From: Planctomycetota bacterium
GTDB lineage: Bacteria > Planctomycetota > Phycisphaerae > UBA1845 > UTPLA1
Reading direction: 5' to 3'
DNA: 64,000 nt
Assembly (NCBI GenBank): GCA_016235815.1
Contig: JACRIM010000045.1
Span: forward strand, 62,001-126,000
Shown: positions 43,424 to 52,149 of the stretch, one piece after another
How the letters are laid out: every line of letters starts with the position of its first letter
Numbering within the stretch: the first letter of the stretch is position 1
The notes under the pieces: model-generated
What the model was told of the DNA's origin: nothing
The model's database searches: none
What the model saw: only the letters and a program-made list of their open reading frames with translations
Program-made: the position numbers and the translations under genes

Positions 43424-45724
43424 TCACTTCGCCGGCGCAGCGCCCAACACCCGGGAGGATAGCCAGTGGTACAACATCGATGCCCCCACGAGCAAAACTC
43501 CCAGCGCCATGAAGAGGACCACGCGATAGCTCGCCTCCACATAGGCAAGGTCGAGCACCAACACCTTCATCAGCGTCACGGCGAAAAGAATGATCGACAT
43601 GATCCGCAGACTCTGCATCACGCGCATAAGCCCTACAACGAGGAAAACCATGGCACTGCCCGCCCAGAAGATCGACAGGCTGACCTGGAATGCCAGATCG
43701 GGTTGTGAAAACCTTGCTCGAAACTGCTCATGCCCGAATGCCCGCAGGATCTCAAATGTCCCGGTCCACGTGAACAAAAACGCCGCGAGGATCGTTAAAC
43801 CCAATCGCCACGCGACACCACCCATGCGCCGGTACATGAGTGGCGACAACTGCCGCACCCCGGTCCGCGCGATCATCACCAATAGAACAAGCAGCAAGCC
43901 CATTGCCGTGGCGCGATTCCAGATCGGGTCAATCAACTCCGCCCAATCCACATCGAAGAACGTCGCCAGCGTATCCCACGCCAGGTACTTTACTACCGCT
44001 CCGGCCGTCAACCACAACGCGCCAACCGCGGCAACCGGGAATCGAAGTGAACCCACGCACCACAGGGCCGCCAACATCATCCACCAGGCCGTCGCCCAAT
44101 AAGCATCGGTCTGCATTGCCGACACCACCAGCAGCACGATGCACCCAAGTCCGCAAAGCACCGCGCATACACGCCGCTCCCACGGCCCTGTTGTCCGCCC
44201 GCCGACCAAAAGCACTGTCACCAGACACGACGTCAGCGTCAGCCCCCCTGCCATCACCGTCAGCCATGTGTAATCAAAAAGATTTCGAACCGTCCACAAC
44301 TCCGTCAGCGTTTCGTCGGCAAACTCATACATGAACAGGTGGCTAAACGCTGCGACGACCAATCCCGCGACATACAACGTTGGCAACGGCCCGAACATTC
44401 GACGACAGATCAACGCCATCACCACGGCCTGCACGCTCCACCCCACTGTCACCAGGTAACCATCCCAATACAGCGGCACCAGCCATGCCAGGAAAACCGC
44501 CCCATCGACACGAATCGCCCGCCGAATCGTCCGAGGCGCCAGATCGAGTCCTTTAATTCGGCCGGCGAGAATCCAGACGCCCACGGCTGCCACGATGCAA
44601 AACGCCATCAGCCTGCCCGGCGGTGTATCACGCATCAAATGCACCGCAGTTCCAAATACCGCGATGTTGTTCAGGTGCAAGACCGTGCAAATTTCCCACG
44701 GGAATTCATCCGACAGGCGCCGGCTTGCCACCAATGCCTCGATGGTGAACACCGCATACACACTCGCCAGGCACGCCAGCGCTCCCCAGCCACTGGGTAC
44801 TTCCGTTGTATTTAATGAGGCAACCGCGATCGTCGTCGCGCAGGCTCCCCACGCCACGATTCGAATCGACTCCCACCGCTTCCACCATCCTGCGATCAGC
44901 AAAACCGCGCCAACCCCAACCCCATACCCAACCATTTCAAGCGAAAGCCCATGCTGCACGCCGACTCCGATCGGGCCGGCTCCCGCGCATATCCCCGCGA
45001 ACAACGCCAGTGCCAGTGACTCGCATTGCATCGCCGCGCCGGCCAGCAGCAGCGTCGTGACCCCATACCCCAACAGCGTCAACCACACCGGAAACAAGGC
45101 ATGAAGATCGTGCGCCCATGCAATCGTTCCGTGCACCATCATGCCGCCGACAAAAAAGACCACCGCGACCTTTCGCCAGCCGAACAGCAGCATCACTTCG
45201 CCAAGACAAAACGTAGCACCGCCACAGAACAGAAACAGCATCGACAGCGCAGCCGGCGTGAGCATTCCTTCGTCGTATGCAAATTTCAGAAGAAAAAAGA
45301 GGCCGAGCAGCAGAATCGATACACCGGCACGCCGCAGCCACCGCTCGCCGATGAGCATCTCCATGACGCTCTCCTGCGATGGTCGACGAGACAGATTGCG
45401 ATTCGACTTCTCCGTCAGATTCGCGCTCACCCGCTTTCGACGCGGCGCGTCATCCGACGACTCATCGTCGTCGGCATCCCGGGCCAAGGGCGAACCCAAC
45501 GCGCGCGGTGGCGACGCCTGCACGGTCGACTGCGTGCCGGGGTGCACCGGGACCCGGGTCGGCGCCGTCGGTCGACTTCGCATCGAAGCAGGCGGGCGCG
45601 TGGGCGCGAGTTGCTCCAGTTTCTGAATGACGCGCAACAGCGCCGCGAACGCCGACTGCAGATGCAGCGCGCTCTCCTTCAATTCGCGAAGGTCGTCCTC
45701 AGTTGTCGGACGCGGTAAGGGCAT
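43424..45724 (-). CDS. DUF2339 membrane protein
   Basis: 766 aa. A short N-terminal helical/coiled region (LRELKESALHLQSAFAALLR), a proline- and basic-rich linker to ~110, then about 20 membrane helices. The helix-dense C-terminal block matches DUF2339 proteins of unknown function. The start is set at the ATG inside the longest frame where the coiled region begins. Monocistronic. Confidence 0.82.
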   Translation of the reverse strand: MPLPRPTTEDDLRELKESALHLQSAFAALLRVIQKLEQLAPTRPPASMRSRPTAPTRVPVHPGTQSTVQASPPRALGSPLARDADDDESSDDAPRRKRVSANLTEKSNRNLSRRPSQESVMEMLIGERWLRRAGVSILLLGLFFLLKFAYDEGMLTPAALSMLFLFCGGATFCLGEVMLLFGWRKVAVVFFVGGMMVHGTIAWAHDLHALFPVWLTLLGYGVTTLLLAGAAMQCESLALALFAGICAGAGPIGVGVQHGLSLEMVGYGVGVGAVLLIAGWWKRWESIRIVAWGACATTIAVASLNTTEVPSGWGALACLASVYAVFTIEALVASRRLSDEFPWEICTVLHLNNIAVFGTAVHLMRDTPPGRLMAFCIVAAVGVWILAGRIKGLDLAPRTIRRAIRVDGAVFLAWLVPLYWDGYLVTVGWSVQAVVMALICRRMFGPLPTLYVAGLVVAAFSHLFMYEFADETLTELWTVRNLFDYTWLTVMAGGLTLTSCLVTVLLVGGRTTGPWERRVCAVLCGLGCIVLLVVSAMQTDAYWATAWWMMLAALWCVGSLRFPVAAVGALWLTAGAVVKYLAWDTLATFFDVDWAELIDPIWNRATAMGLLLVLLVMIARTGVRQLSPLMYRRMGGVAWRLGLTILAAFLFTWTGTFEILRAFGHEQFRARFSQPDLAFQVSLSIFWAGSAMVFLVVGLMRVMQSLRIMSIILFAVTLMKVLVLDLAYVEASYRVVLFMALGVLLVGASMLYHWLSSRVLGAAPAK

Positions 45725-45963
45725 AATGCAACTTTCACGGGCTATCGACCCGGCAAGAAAAGCCCGGACTTTCCCGCCTATTTTACGCCTCGCGCCGCCA
45801 AAAGCGATAAACCAACCCAATTCCCTCGCGCCGACTATCAGACCAACCCCGATGGTTCCCACACCCCTTCGACCGGAAATGTCCCGTCAATTTGATCATG
45901 CCTCCCGCCAAGCGGGCGATAATTCGCCGACCCCAAGCCCGCCTTGTATGATCCACCTCGCGC

Positions 45964-46785
45964 ATGAACGTCTTCGATCCAATTATTGAAATCCTTCGCC
46001 GGCGCACATGGACCGATTTCGTCGAACTGGCCATCATCGCGGCCGGCGTCTATTCCGTCATGCGATTCCTGAAGGGAACGCGCGGCGCGAGACTCCTCCG
46101 CGGCTTTCTTTTGCTCCTCCTTGGCAGCACCCTGGTGCTGAACTTTATCGCCAACGCATTCGGTCTCGAACGCATCAAGACCATCTACCCGCTATTCGTC
46201 GGCGGCCTCTTTCTCAGCGCCCTCGTGGCCTTCCAGATCGAACTGCGCCGCGCCCTCATCCGCCTTGGCGCTGCCACCTGGTTCGGCGACACCACCAGCG
46301 ACGTCGATCGTGTCATCACCGAAGTCGTCGATGCCGCCGGCCAACTCTCCAAACGCCGCATGGGCGCCATCATCGCCTTCGAGCGAGCGACCGAATTTCG
46401 CGCGCTTGAAGAGACTGGCGTTCGCCTCGACGCAGAATTAACCAAGGATCTTCTTCTGACGATCTTTTGGCCCGGTACTCCCTTGCACGACATGGGCGTC
46501 ATCGTCGCCCAGGGCCGCATCACCGCCGCCGCCGTGCAGTTTCCAATGGCGGACGCCGAAGGCTTCGACGCCGCCATCGGTGCCCGCCACCGCGCGGCTT
46601 TGGGCCTTTCACAGGAGTCGGACGCCATCATTCTCGTCGTCAGCGAAGAAACCGGGATTATTACACTCGTCGAGGATGGACAAATGCAACGTAATCTGAC
46701 CGCCGACAATCTTCGCGATCTTCTCCACCTGAAACTCGGCGGCTCAGAATCCACTGAAGCGCAACCAACCAGGGCAACCGCCTGA
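45964..46785 (+). CDS. cdaA: Diadenylate cyclase CdaA
   Basis: 273 aa. Three N-terminal membrane helices, then the DAC domain: KRRMGAIIAFER, the LHDMG motif at 174-178 where family members have LHDGA, and RHRAALG (208-210). It makes cyclic-di-AMP from two ATP. The DGA to DMG change affects residues around the catalytic aspartate, which itself is kept (D176). It overlaps cdaR by one base, so they are coupled, as in Firmicutes. Confidence 0.88.
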   Translation: MNVFDPIIEILRRRTWTDFVELAIIAAGVYSVMRFLKGTRGARLLRGFLLLLLGSTLVLNFIANAFGLERIKTIYPLFVGGLFLSALVAFQIELRRALIRLGAATWFGDTTSDVDRVITEVVDAAGQLSKRRMGAIIAFERATEFRALEETGVRLDAELTKDLLLTIFWPGTPLHDMGVIVAQGRITAAAVQFPMADAEGFDAAIGARHRAALGLSQESDAIILVVSEETGIITLVEDGQMQRNLTADNLRDLLHLKLGGSESTEAQPTRATA

Positions 46786-47837
46786 TGCGATTGAGGTTTT
46801 CCGCCATGTGGGAAAAAATAAAATCCGCGTCAGCCGTCACCCTTATTACGATCCTCATCTGGATCACAGCCGATCAGAATGTCTCTGAGGAACAGTCCTA
46901 TTCAATTGCCGTCCGAGTCTCGTCCGCCGTCCCCAGTCGCTATGCCGCCCCGGCGGAACCGCCCTATCAGCTCTCGCTCTCGTTTTCCGCCGTCGGCCGC
47001 CGACGCCACCTCAAAGATCTTGCCGACACCATCGCTTCCAAGCAGATCTTTGATGCCGTCGTTGACGAATCGAAACAAGCGTCTCCCAATGAACAGAACA
47101 TCTCAACGCGCGAATTGCTCGCCCTAATCAAGGAAATCGCACAAGCTCCCGTGCGAATCAAAAACATCGACCCTCCCACCGTGGCAATACGCGTCGATGA
47201 GTACACCACCGTCTCCGACATCCGCGTTGCCTGCGCCGTCGGAGATCTAAAAATCAGCGGCGAACCCGTTCCGGCCAAGGTCGCCGTTCGCCTTCCACGA
47301 TTCGCCGCAAGTCAACTTGCCGCCGACCCTGTGGCCCGCGCCGATGCTGAACAGCGAATCCGTAACGCGGCCAAGCCAGACGGCAGCTTCTCCGTCAAGA
47401 TTCCGGTCGTCTTCGATGCCCTCACCAATCTCGATCCGGACATGAAGGTAGACATCCTCCCCGCCCCGGAAGTGACCCTCACAGGCCGCATCGAGGCCCT
47501 CACCACGACACGCCGCAAAGGCCCGATCCTGATCAACTGGTCCATCCCGCAGCAAGTGCAGGACGACTTCCGCATCGTCATTGAGAAGGGCACCAACCTC
47601 CGCCCCGACATCGACGTCACCGGGCCAAAGGACCTTATCGAGCAACTCGACCCTCGCGACATCCGCGCCTTCGTCGATGTCCTCGCCGCGGATACCGAGT
47701 CCCCCAGCGCTCAAATCCGAAGGCCGGTGCAGTTCGTCCTGCCACCGGGGTTCTCACTTGCCCCCGGAAATCCGCCATACGAAATCGCATTTACCCTCGA
47801 GCCGCGCGCCACCAAAACCGCCGCGCCGACGCAATAA
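46785..47837 (+). CDS. cdaR: CdaR/YbbR-like regulator of diadenylate cyclase
   Basis: 350 aa. N-terminal membrane helix (~13-27, AVTLITILIWITADQN) and an exported region with about three YbbR repeats (beta-rich ~80-residue units, e.g. RIEALTTTR and ADVLAAD segments). In other bacteria CdaR binds and modulates CdaA. The start codon overlaps the cdaA stop (TGATG). A ribosome-binding site AGGGCAACC-like sequence is weak, consistent with coupling. Confidence 0.88.
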   Translation: MRLRFSAMWEKIKSASAVTLITILIWITADQNVSEEQSYSIAVRVSSAVPSRYAAPAEPPYQLSLSFSAVGRRRHLKDLADTIASKQIFDAVVDESKQASPNEQNISTRELLALIKEIAQAPVRIKNIDPPTVAIRVDEYTTVSDIRVACAVGDLKISGEPVPAKVAVRLPRFAASQLAADPVARADAEQRIRNAAKPDGSFSVKIPVVFDALTNLDPDMKVDILPAPEVTLTGRIEALTTTRRKGPILINWSIPQQVQDDFRIVIEKGTNLRPDIDVTGPKDLIEQLDPRDIRAFVDVLAADTESPSAQIRRPVQFVLPPGFSLAPGNPPYEIAFTLEPRATKTAAPTQ

Positions 47838-47922
47838 TCAGCGATTCCGTGCACAGCGACACAGGGTTTTTACCTAGGCGCTAACAGCCCTGATTGTTCC
47901 TGCAATTCCTGATCGTGCCCGT

Positions 47923-47928
47923 TATAAT
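47923..47928 (+). promoter_or_regulatory. -10 box of the structured RNA
   Basis: TATAAT at 47923-47928, placing the start of transcription at about 47934-47936, exactly at the base of the predicted long stem. No convincing -35 box is visible at 16-18 bases. Confidence 0.5.
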
Positions 47929-47933
47929 GCTGC

Positions 47934-48029
47934 CTAAAGGCGCGCGGCGAACGGCGCTTTCCGGAAGTGGGAACCAGTTGACTCAGCGGGCCTAATTCCT
48001 TTCTTCGCCGCGGGCCTTTTTTATTTTTT
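47934..48029 (+). ncRNA. Candidate compact structured RNA of ~96 nt
   Basis: The 5' arm 47936-47951 and 3' arm 48004-48019 can form a 16-bp stem with one mismatch, closed over a ~52-base region that holds smaller hairpins (TTCCGGAA among them). The 3' arm runs directly into a T-rich tract, 48017-48029, like an intrinsic terminator, and a TATAAT lies just upstream. No protein frame fits. It resembles a standalone small RNA more than a leader, though it precedes a small zinc-ribbon gene by 11 bases. I could not match it to SRP RNA, 6S or tmRNA. Confidence 0.5.
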
Positions 48030-48040
48030 ACCTCTCCACC

Positions 48041-48220
48041 ATGAACGCCCTGACTCTATGCGTAGTTCTAGCCATCCTCGTTAGCTCCTTCGTCATTTGG
48101 ATGCGTAGCACTACCTATAAGACGCCACGGTTCGACCACCAACCGCGCTGTCCCCGTTGTGGTGCTCCCCTCCCGTTCGCCGCCGCTCCCCGATGTCCGG
48201 CCTGCGGCGACTCAATCTGA
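48041..48220 (+). CDS. 59-aa membrane zinc-ribbon protein
   Basis: One N-terminal membrane helix (LTLCVVLAILVSSFVIW) followed by a cytoplasmic zinc ribbon with two CPxCG-type knuckles (CPRCGAP and CPACGDS). Such small anchored zinc ribbons are of unknown function. It lies immediately downstream of the structured RNA terminator-like tract, so its expression could depend on readthrough. Codon use is like that of the neighbours. No ribosome-binding site is evident. Confidence 0.6.
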   Translation: MNALTLCVVLAILVSSFVIWMRSTTYKTPRFDHQPRCPRCGAPLPFAAAPRCPACGDSI

Positions 48221-48261
48221 CACCCGTTCATTAGTAGTACGCTGTGCGAGATGTTCATCTT

Positions 48262-48277
48262 CGGGCAATCTTGCCCG
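48262..48277. terminator. Short hairpin between convergent genes
   Basis: CGGGCAA TC TTGCCCG followed by TTCTCTT on the plus strand, between the zinc-ribbon gene and the 3' end of hflX. A possible weak bidirectional terminator. Confidence 0.35.
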
Positions 48278-48345
48278 TTCTCTTGCGCGGCGCGTCACTT
48301 GATTTGAGATGTTAGTTCGTGCGCTTGGCCGATCGCCCGCGAAAT

Positions 48346-49680
48346 CTATGCCGATTCCGCATGGGTCGCGGAAATGTGGCCGCCGAGGTTCTGCACGCGG
48401 CGGACTTCGCCCGTCGGGAGCCGAATGTCCAGCGCCACGGTCCGACCGTGGTATTCCTGGCTCAGGATGTGGCCGTATTTGCTCAAGTATGCCAACAGTT
48501 TGCCGTTGCCCGCGTCGGTTTCGATGCGCAGACGGACGTAGCGGTTACGCATGAATTCGAGAACACGGTCGGTAAGGCGGTCGACGCCTTCGCCGGTGGC
48601 GGCCGAGACTTCGACCGCGTCAGGCAGGCTGTGGCGAAGAATGTGAATCGCCGAGAGGTCGTCGATGCAGTCAATCTTGTTAAGCACGTTGACACGCGGG
48701 ATGTCATGGCAGCCGAGGTCAGTCAGTACCTGTTCCACTGCAAGAACCTGCGCCGGGGCGTCGTAGCCGGCTGAGTCGATTACATGCAGAATTAAGTCGG
48801 AGTGAATCGTTTCTTCCAACGTGGCACGAAACGACGCAACAAGATGGTGGGGCAGATTGCGAACAAAACCAACCGTGTCCGAGAGCAATGCTTGCTGGCC
48901 GCCGCCGAGATCCCACTTGCGCGTCTTGGTGTCGAGCGTGGCAAAGAGCTTGTCCGCAACGTAGGTACCCGCGCCCGTCAGCGCATTCATCAGCGTGCTC
49001 TTACCCGCGTTGGTGTAGCCGACGAGGCTCACGGTGAAATAGTCGCCGCGTGCCCGAACCTCGCGGATTTTCCGCTTGTCAATCCGTTCAAGCTGGCCCT
49101 TCAGAAATGAAACCCGCTTCGACACAATGCGACGGTCGATTTCAATCTGCCGCTCTCCCGGCCCGCGTGTGCCAATGGCACCGACCGAACCGGCCTTGGT
49201 GCCACCGCCCGCACCGGCGATGCGCTCAAGGTGGGTCCACATGCCGCGGAGGCGCGGAGCCGTGTACTCAAGCTGCGCCAGTTCGACCTGCAACCGGGCC
49301 TCGTTGGTCCGAGCACGACTCGCGAAAATATCGAGAATCAGCTCTGCGCGATCAATGACGCGAATCTTGCAAACTTCTTCAATATCGCGAATCTGGGACG
49401 GCGACAGCTCATTGTCAAAAATAATGACGTCCGCTTCTTTCGCGGCGGCATACTCGGCGAGTTCGACGGTCTTGCCCTTGCCGATATACGTGGCCGAGCA
49501 AATCTTGGGTCGTTTCTGGATAATGCGACCCGCCACCGTCGCACCGGCCGCCTCAGCCAGCGCGGCGATCTCCGCGAGCGGGTCGTAGCGCGTGCCGGCC
49601 GGCGCCTGGCCCGGCAGGATCAAACCCACGAGGACGGCGCGTTCGGAGACGACGGTATCGGCTTGTTTTTTGTCTTTCAT
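48346..49680 (-). CDS. hflX: GTPase HflX
   Basis: 444 aa. HflX N-terminal domain with YIGKGK and FDNELSPSQ, the glycine-rich GPGERQIEIDRR, and the GTPase domain with Walker A GYTNAGKST, DTVGFVRNLP (G3), and NKID (G4). It binds the large ribosomal subunit and splits stalled ribosomes, chiefly under stress. Complete and in the usual size range. Confidence 0.94.
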   Translation of the reverse strand: MKDKKQADTVVSERAVLVGLILPGQAPAGTRYDPLAEIAALAEAAGATVAGRIIQKRPKICSATYIGKGKTVELAEYAAAKEADVIIFDNELSPSQIRDIEEVCKIRVIDRAELILDIFASRARTNEARLQVELAQLEYTAPRLRGMWTHLERIAGAGGGTKAGSVGAIGTRGPGERQIEIDRRIVSKRVSFLKGQLERIDKRKIREVRARGDYFTVSLVGYTNAGKSTLMNALTGAGTYVADKLFATLDTKTRKWDLGGGQQALLSDTVGFVRNLPHHLVASFRATLEETIHSDLILHVIDSAGYDAPAQVLAVEQVLTDLGCHDIPRVNVLNKIDCIDDLSAIHILRHSLPDAVEVSAATGEGVDRLTDRVLEFMRNRYVRLRIETDAGNGKLLAYLSKYGHILSQEYHGRTVALDIRLPTGEVRRVQNLGGHISATHAESA

Positions 49681-49831
49681 TTCGGCGATTCTGAGACTGC
49701 CCGAGGGGCTTCTTTTCGCACACTATTGTAGCAAACCAAATATGACACGGCGAATCAACGCCTTGTGATCGGCCCTTGCGTGAAGATCATATTTAGGGTG
49801 CGATTCTCTCATAAACAAACCGGAGAATGCC

Positions 49832-50311
49832 ATGACCGACAAATCGGTGCCGCCCCCGAATTGCCCCGAGGCTTTTCGGGTGACCAACCTTGTGCCGATG
49901 GTTCACGTAGTGGACGTGGACCGATCGGTGGAGTTCTACACGCTTCTCGGCTTCTCCTGCATTAGCCGCTTTTCCGGCCACGACGGCGTAACAAACTGGG
50001 CGGACGTCACATCGGAGCGAGCCGAGATCATGTTCGCGCGGGCCAGCGAGCCGATCGACCCGGGTCAACAGGCCGTGATCTTCTATCACTACTGCCCAGA
50101 CGTCATGGCGCTTCGAATGCATCTGTTGTCGAAGGGGTTGGCCGATGGGGGCATACCGCCAGGCGAGTACAAACCGGACGAACCGCTGGGTTCGATGCCG
50201 CAAACGAACGCCGTGTTTCGGCCGACCTTTCCGTTCTACATGCCCGAGGGCGAGATACGCATCCACGATCCCGATGGGTACTGCATCCTCGTCGGCCAAC
50301 TGAAAAAATAG
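49832..50311 (+). CDS. VOC (glyoxalase/dioxygenase fold) protein
   Basis: 159 aa. One vicinal-oxygen-chelate repeat pair with the start MVHVVDVDRSVEFYTLLGF and the end IHDPDGYCILV, typical of glyoxalase/bleomycin-resistance/dioxygenase families. A clear GGAGAA ribosome-binding site precedes the ATG. The substrate cannot be judged from sequence. Confidence 0.85.
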   Translation: MTDKSVPPPNCPEAFRVTNLVPMVHVVDVDRSVEFYTLLGFSCISRFSGHDGVTNWADVTSERAEIMFARASEPIDPGQQAVIFYHYCPDVMALRMHLLSKGLADGGIPPGEYKPDEPLGSMPQTNAVFRPTFPFYMPEGEIRIHDPDGYCILVGQLKK

Positions 50312-50441
50312 CGTCGCATACGAGCCAAACCGTAGGGTCCGCTGTGCGGACCAATGATTAAGTGGAGCGGGCCGGAGCTTACACGCCGTGGCGGGCGCCC
50401 GCTTTCATCTGCGGAACACTCTGATACCATCAGCGTTGACT

Positions 50442-51566
50442 ATGACGGCATCGGCGCGGAAACCTTGGTTCGTCATCGCGGGCGGCGGCACTGGCGGACA
50501 TCTCTACCCCGGCCTCGCCGTCGCCGAAGCCGTGCGAAAACTTCAGCCCGACTTCGATATCACCGTCTTCGGAACGACTCGGCCCATCGATCAGCAACTC
50601 ACTGAATCACGCGGCTATGAACTCGTCGCTCAAACCGTGCGCGCATTTCCGAAGCAACCCTTCGCATGGCCCGGCTTCCTGATGGCGTGGAATCGTTCGG
50701 TGAAGGCCGCGCGAACGCGATTCATGGAACGGCCGCCCGCGTTTGTTTTGGGGCTTGGCGGCTATGCATCAGGTCCTCCCATTGCCGCCGCGTCGAAGCT
50801 CGGCATCCCGACCGCCCTCTTCAACCCCGACGCCGTGCCAGGCCGGGCGAATCGGGCGCTCGCGGCGAAAGTCGATAGAGTGTTCGTGCAGTGGGAGGCG
50901 ACCGGCGAGCACTTTGCGAAGGCGAAGTCCCTCGTCTGCACGGGATGCCCCATTCGAAACGGTTTCGCGACGGCCAAGCTGTTCGACGGCCAACGGGCGT
51001 TGAAGCTGAACCCCGAGAAAAAAACGCTGCTCATCACCGGTGCATCGCAGGGTGCCGCATCAATCAATCAGGCCGCGCTGGAGCTGTGCGAATTGTGGAA
51101 GGTCGCCGAACAGTGGCAAATCGTTCACCTGACAGGAACGAAAGACTTCGAGGTCTGCCGCGATCGGTACAAAGACGCCGGTATCGATGCGCGGGTACTC
51201 TCGTACACCGAGCACATGCCGCTGTGCATGATCACGGCCGACCTGATCATCTCACGGGCCGGCGCCTCGACATTGGCCGAGATCACCGCGATGGGCAAGC
51301 CGTCGGTGCTGATGCCGTACCCGTTCGACCGGAAGCGCCACCAGGAGGCAAACGCCAAGGTGCTCGTCGATCAACAGGCGGCGGAGATGGTGCGTGATTC
51401 AAACGATCCCAAGGACAACGCCAAACGCCTGCGCGACGTGCTTCGCGACTTAATGAAATCGGACGAGCGCAGACGACGCATGGCCCGCTCGGCAGCGGCG
51501 CTGGGGCGGATGGACGCGGCGGAGTCGATTGCGCAGGAGTTGTTTGAGATGGCGAATGGACGATGA
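50442..51566 (+). CDS. murG: UDP-GlcNAc transferase MurG
   Basis: 374 aa. Glycosyltransferase B fold with the family start GGGTGGHLYPGLAVAE, GGYASGPPIAAA, the acceptor/donor block TGASQGAASINQ and ISRAGASTLAEITAMGKP (landmarks, near the C-terminal domain). It adds GlcNAc to lipid I to form lipid II. It is away from other mur genes. The ATG at 50442 is preferred over 50388. Confidence 0.94.
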   Translation: MTASARKPWFVIAGGGTGGHLYPGLAVAEAVRKLQPDFDITVFGTTRPIDQQLTESRGYELVAQTVRAFPKQPFAWPGFLMAWNRSVKAARTRFMERPPAFVLGLGGYASGPPIAAASKLGIPTALFNPDAVPGRANRALAAKVDRVFVQWEATGEHFAKAKSLVCTGCPIRNGFATAKLFDGQRALKLNPEKKTLLITGASQGAASINQAALELCELWKVAEQWQIVHLTGTKDFEVCRDRYKDAGIDARVLSYTEHMPLCMITADLIISRAGASTLAEITAMGKPSVLMPYPFDRKRHQEANAKVLVDQQAAEMVRDSNDPKDNAKRLRDVLRDLMKSDERRRRMARSAAALGRMDAAESIAQELFEMANGR

Positions 51567-51581
51567 TCAGGCGGGATGACA

Positions 51582-52034
51582 TTACTCCTTTGATCGAAGG
51601 GTTCCACACTTGCGGCAATAGCCGGCACGGGGCGGCTCTAGTTGCGCCCCACACTGGGGACAATAGACGATGTCGTCCGACCGTCCAATTGCCGGCAACT
51701 CAGAGAGGAACAGCGATTTGCCGCAGAGAATAAACGAGAATACGACGAAGTAATACGTGAACTGTGACACGCAGGTTATTAATAGTACATGGGGCGTAGT
51801 AATCGGCATATTCATGAATTGGAAACTCTGCAAGTAATTGAGCGGCAATAAGAAAACCCATGCGAGCGGAGCGAGTGCTTTGAACGGACTATGGTTGCCT
51901 GCGCAACAGCCCATCCCGCCGGTGATCAACACAACAAAGAATCCAATGAACGTGCCCGGGATAAAGGAAATGGAGGCAAGCCAGAATGCCCGCTTTAGAC
52001 GCTCAGTCAGCACACTATTGAATGAATCAATCAT
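51582..52034 (-). CDS. Small membrane protein with C-terminal zinc ribbon
   Basis: 150 aa. About three membrane helices (FWLASISFIPGTFIGFF, APLAWVFLLPLNYL, YYFVVFSFILCG), then a zinc ribbon CPQCGAQ and CRKCG. No named family. Convergent with murG, 15 bases apart. Like the 59-aa protein at 48.0 kb it pairs membrane segments with a CxxCG ribbon, but I see no closer similarity. Confidence 0.7.
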   Translation of the reverse strand: MIDSFNSVLTERLKRAFWLASISFIPGTFIGFFVVLITGGMGCCAGNHSPFKALAPLAWVFLLPLNYLQSFQFMNMPITTPHVLLITCVSQFTYYFVVFSFILCGKSLFLSELPAIGRSDDIVYCPQCGAQLEPPRAGYCRKCGTLRSKE

Positions 52035-52149
52035 TCGAAGCCTACTTGATGCCAACAATGCTAAGGAAATTCCATTGCTGCCTCAACCCATCCGAGGTCT
52101 GTCACCAGATTAATGCTGGACCCCTGCTTCATTCAGGTCGACAATTTGA

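Noticed and set aside
47934-48029. SRP RNA (4.5S)
   Set aside because: It has a CCGGAAG string and a long stem but lacks the conserved symmetric loop and AGCAGCC side of domain IV.
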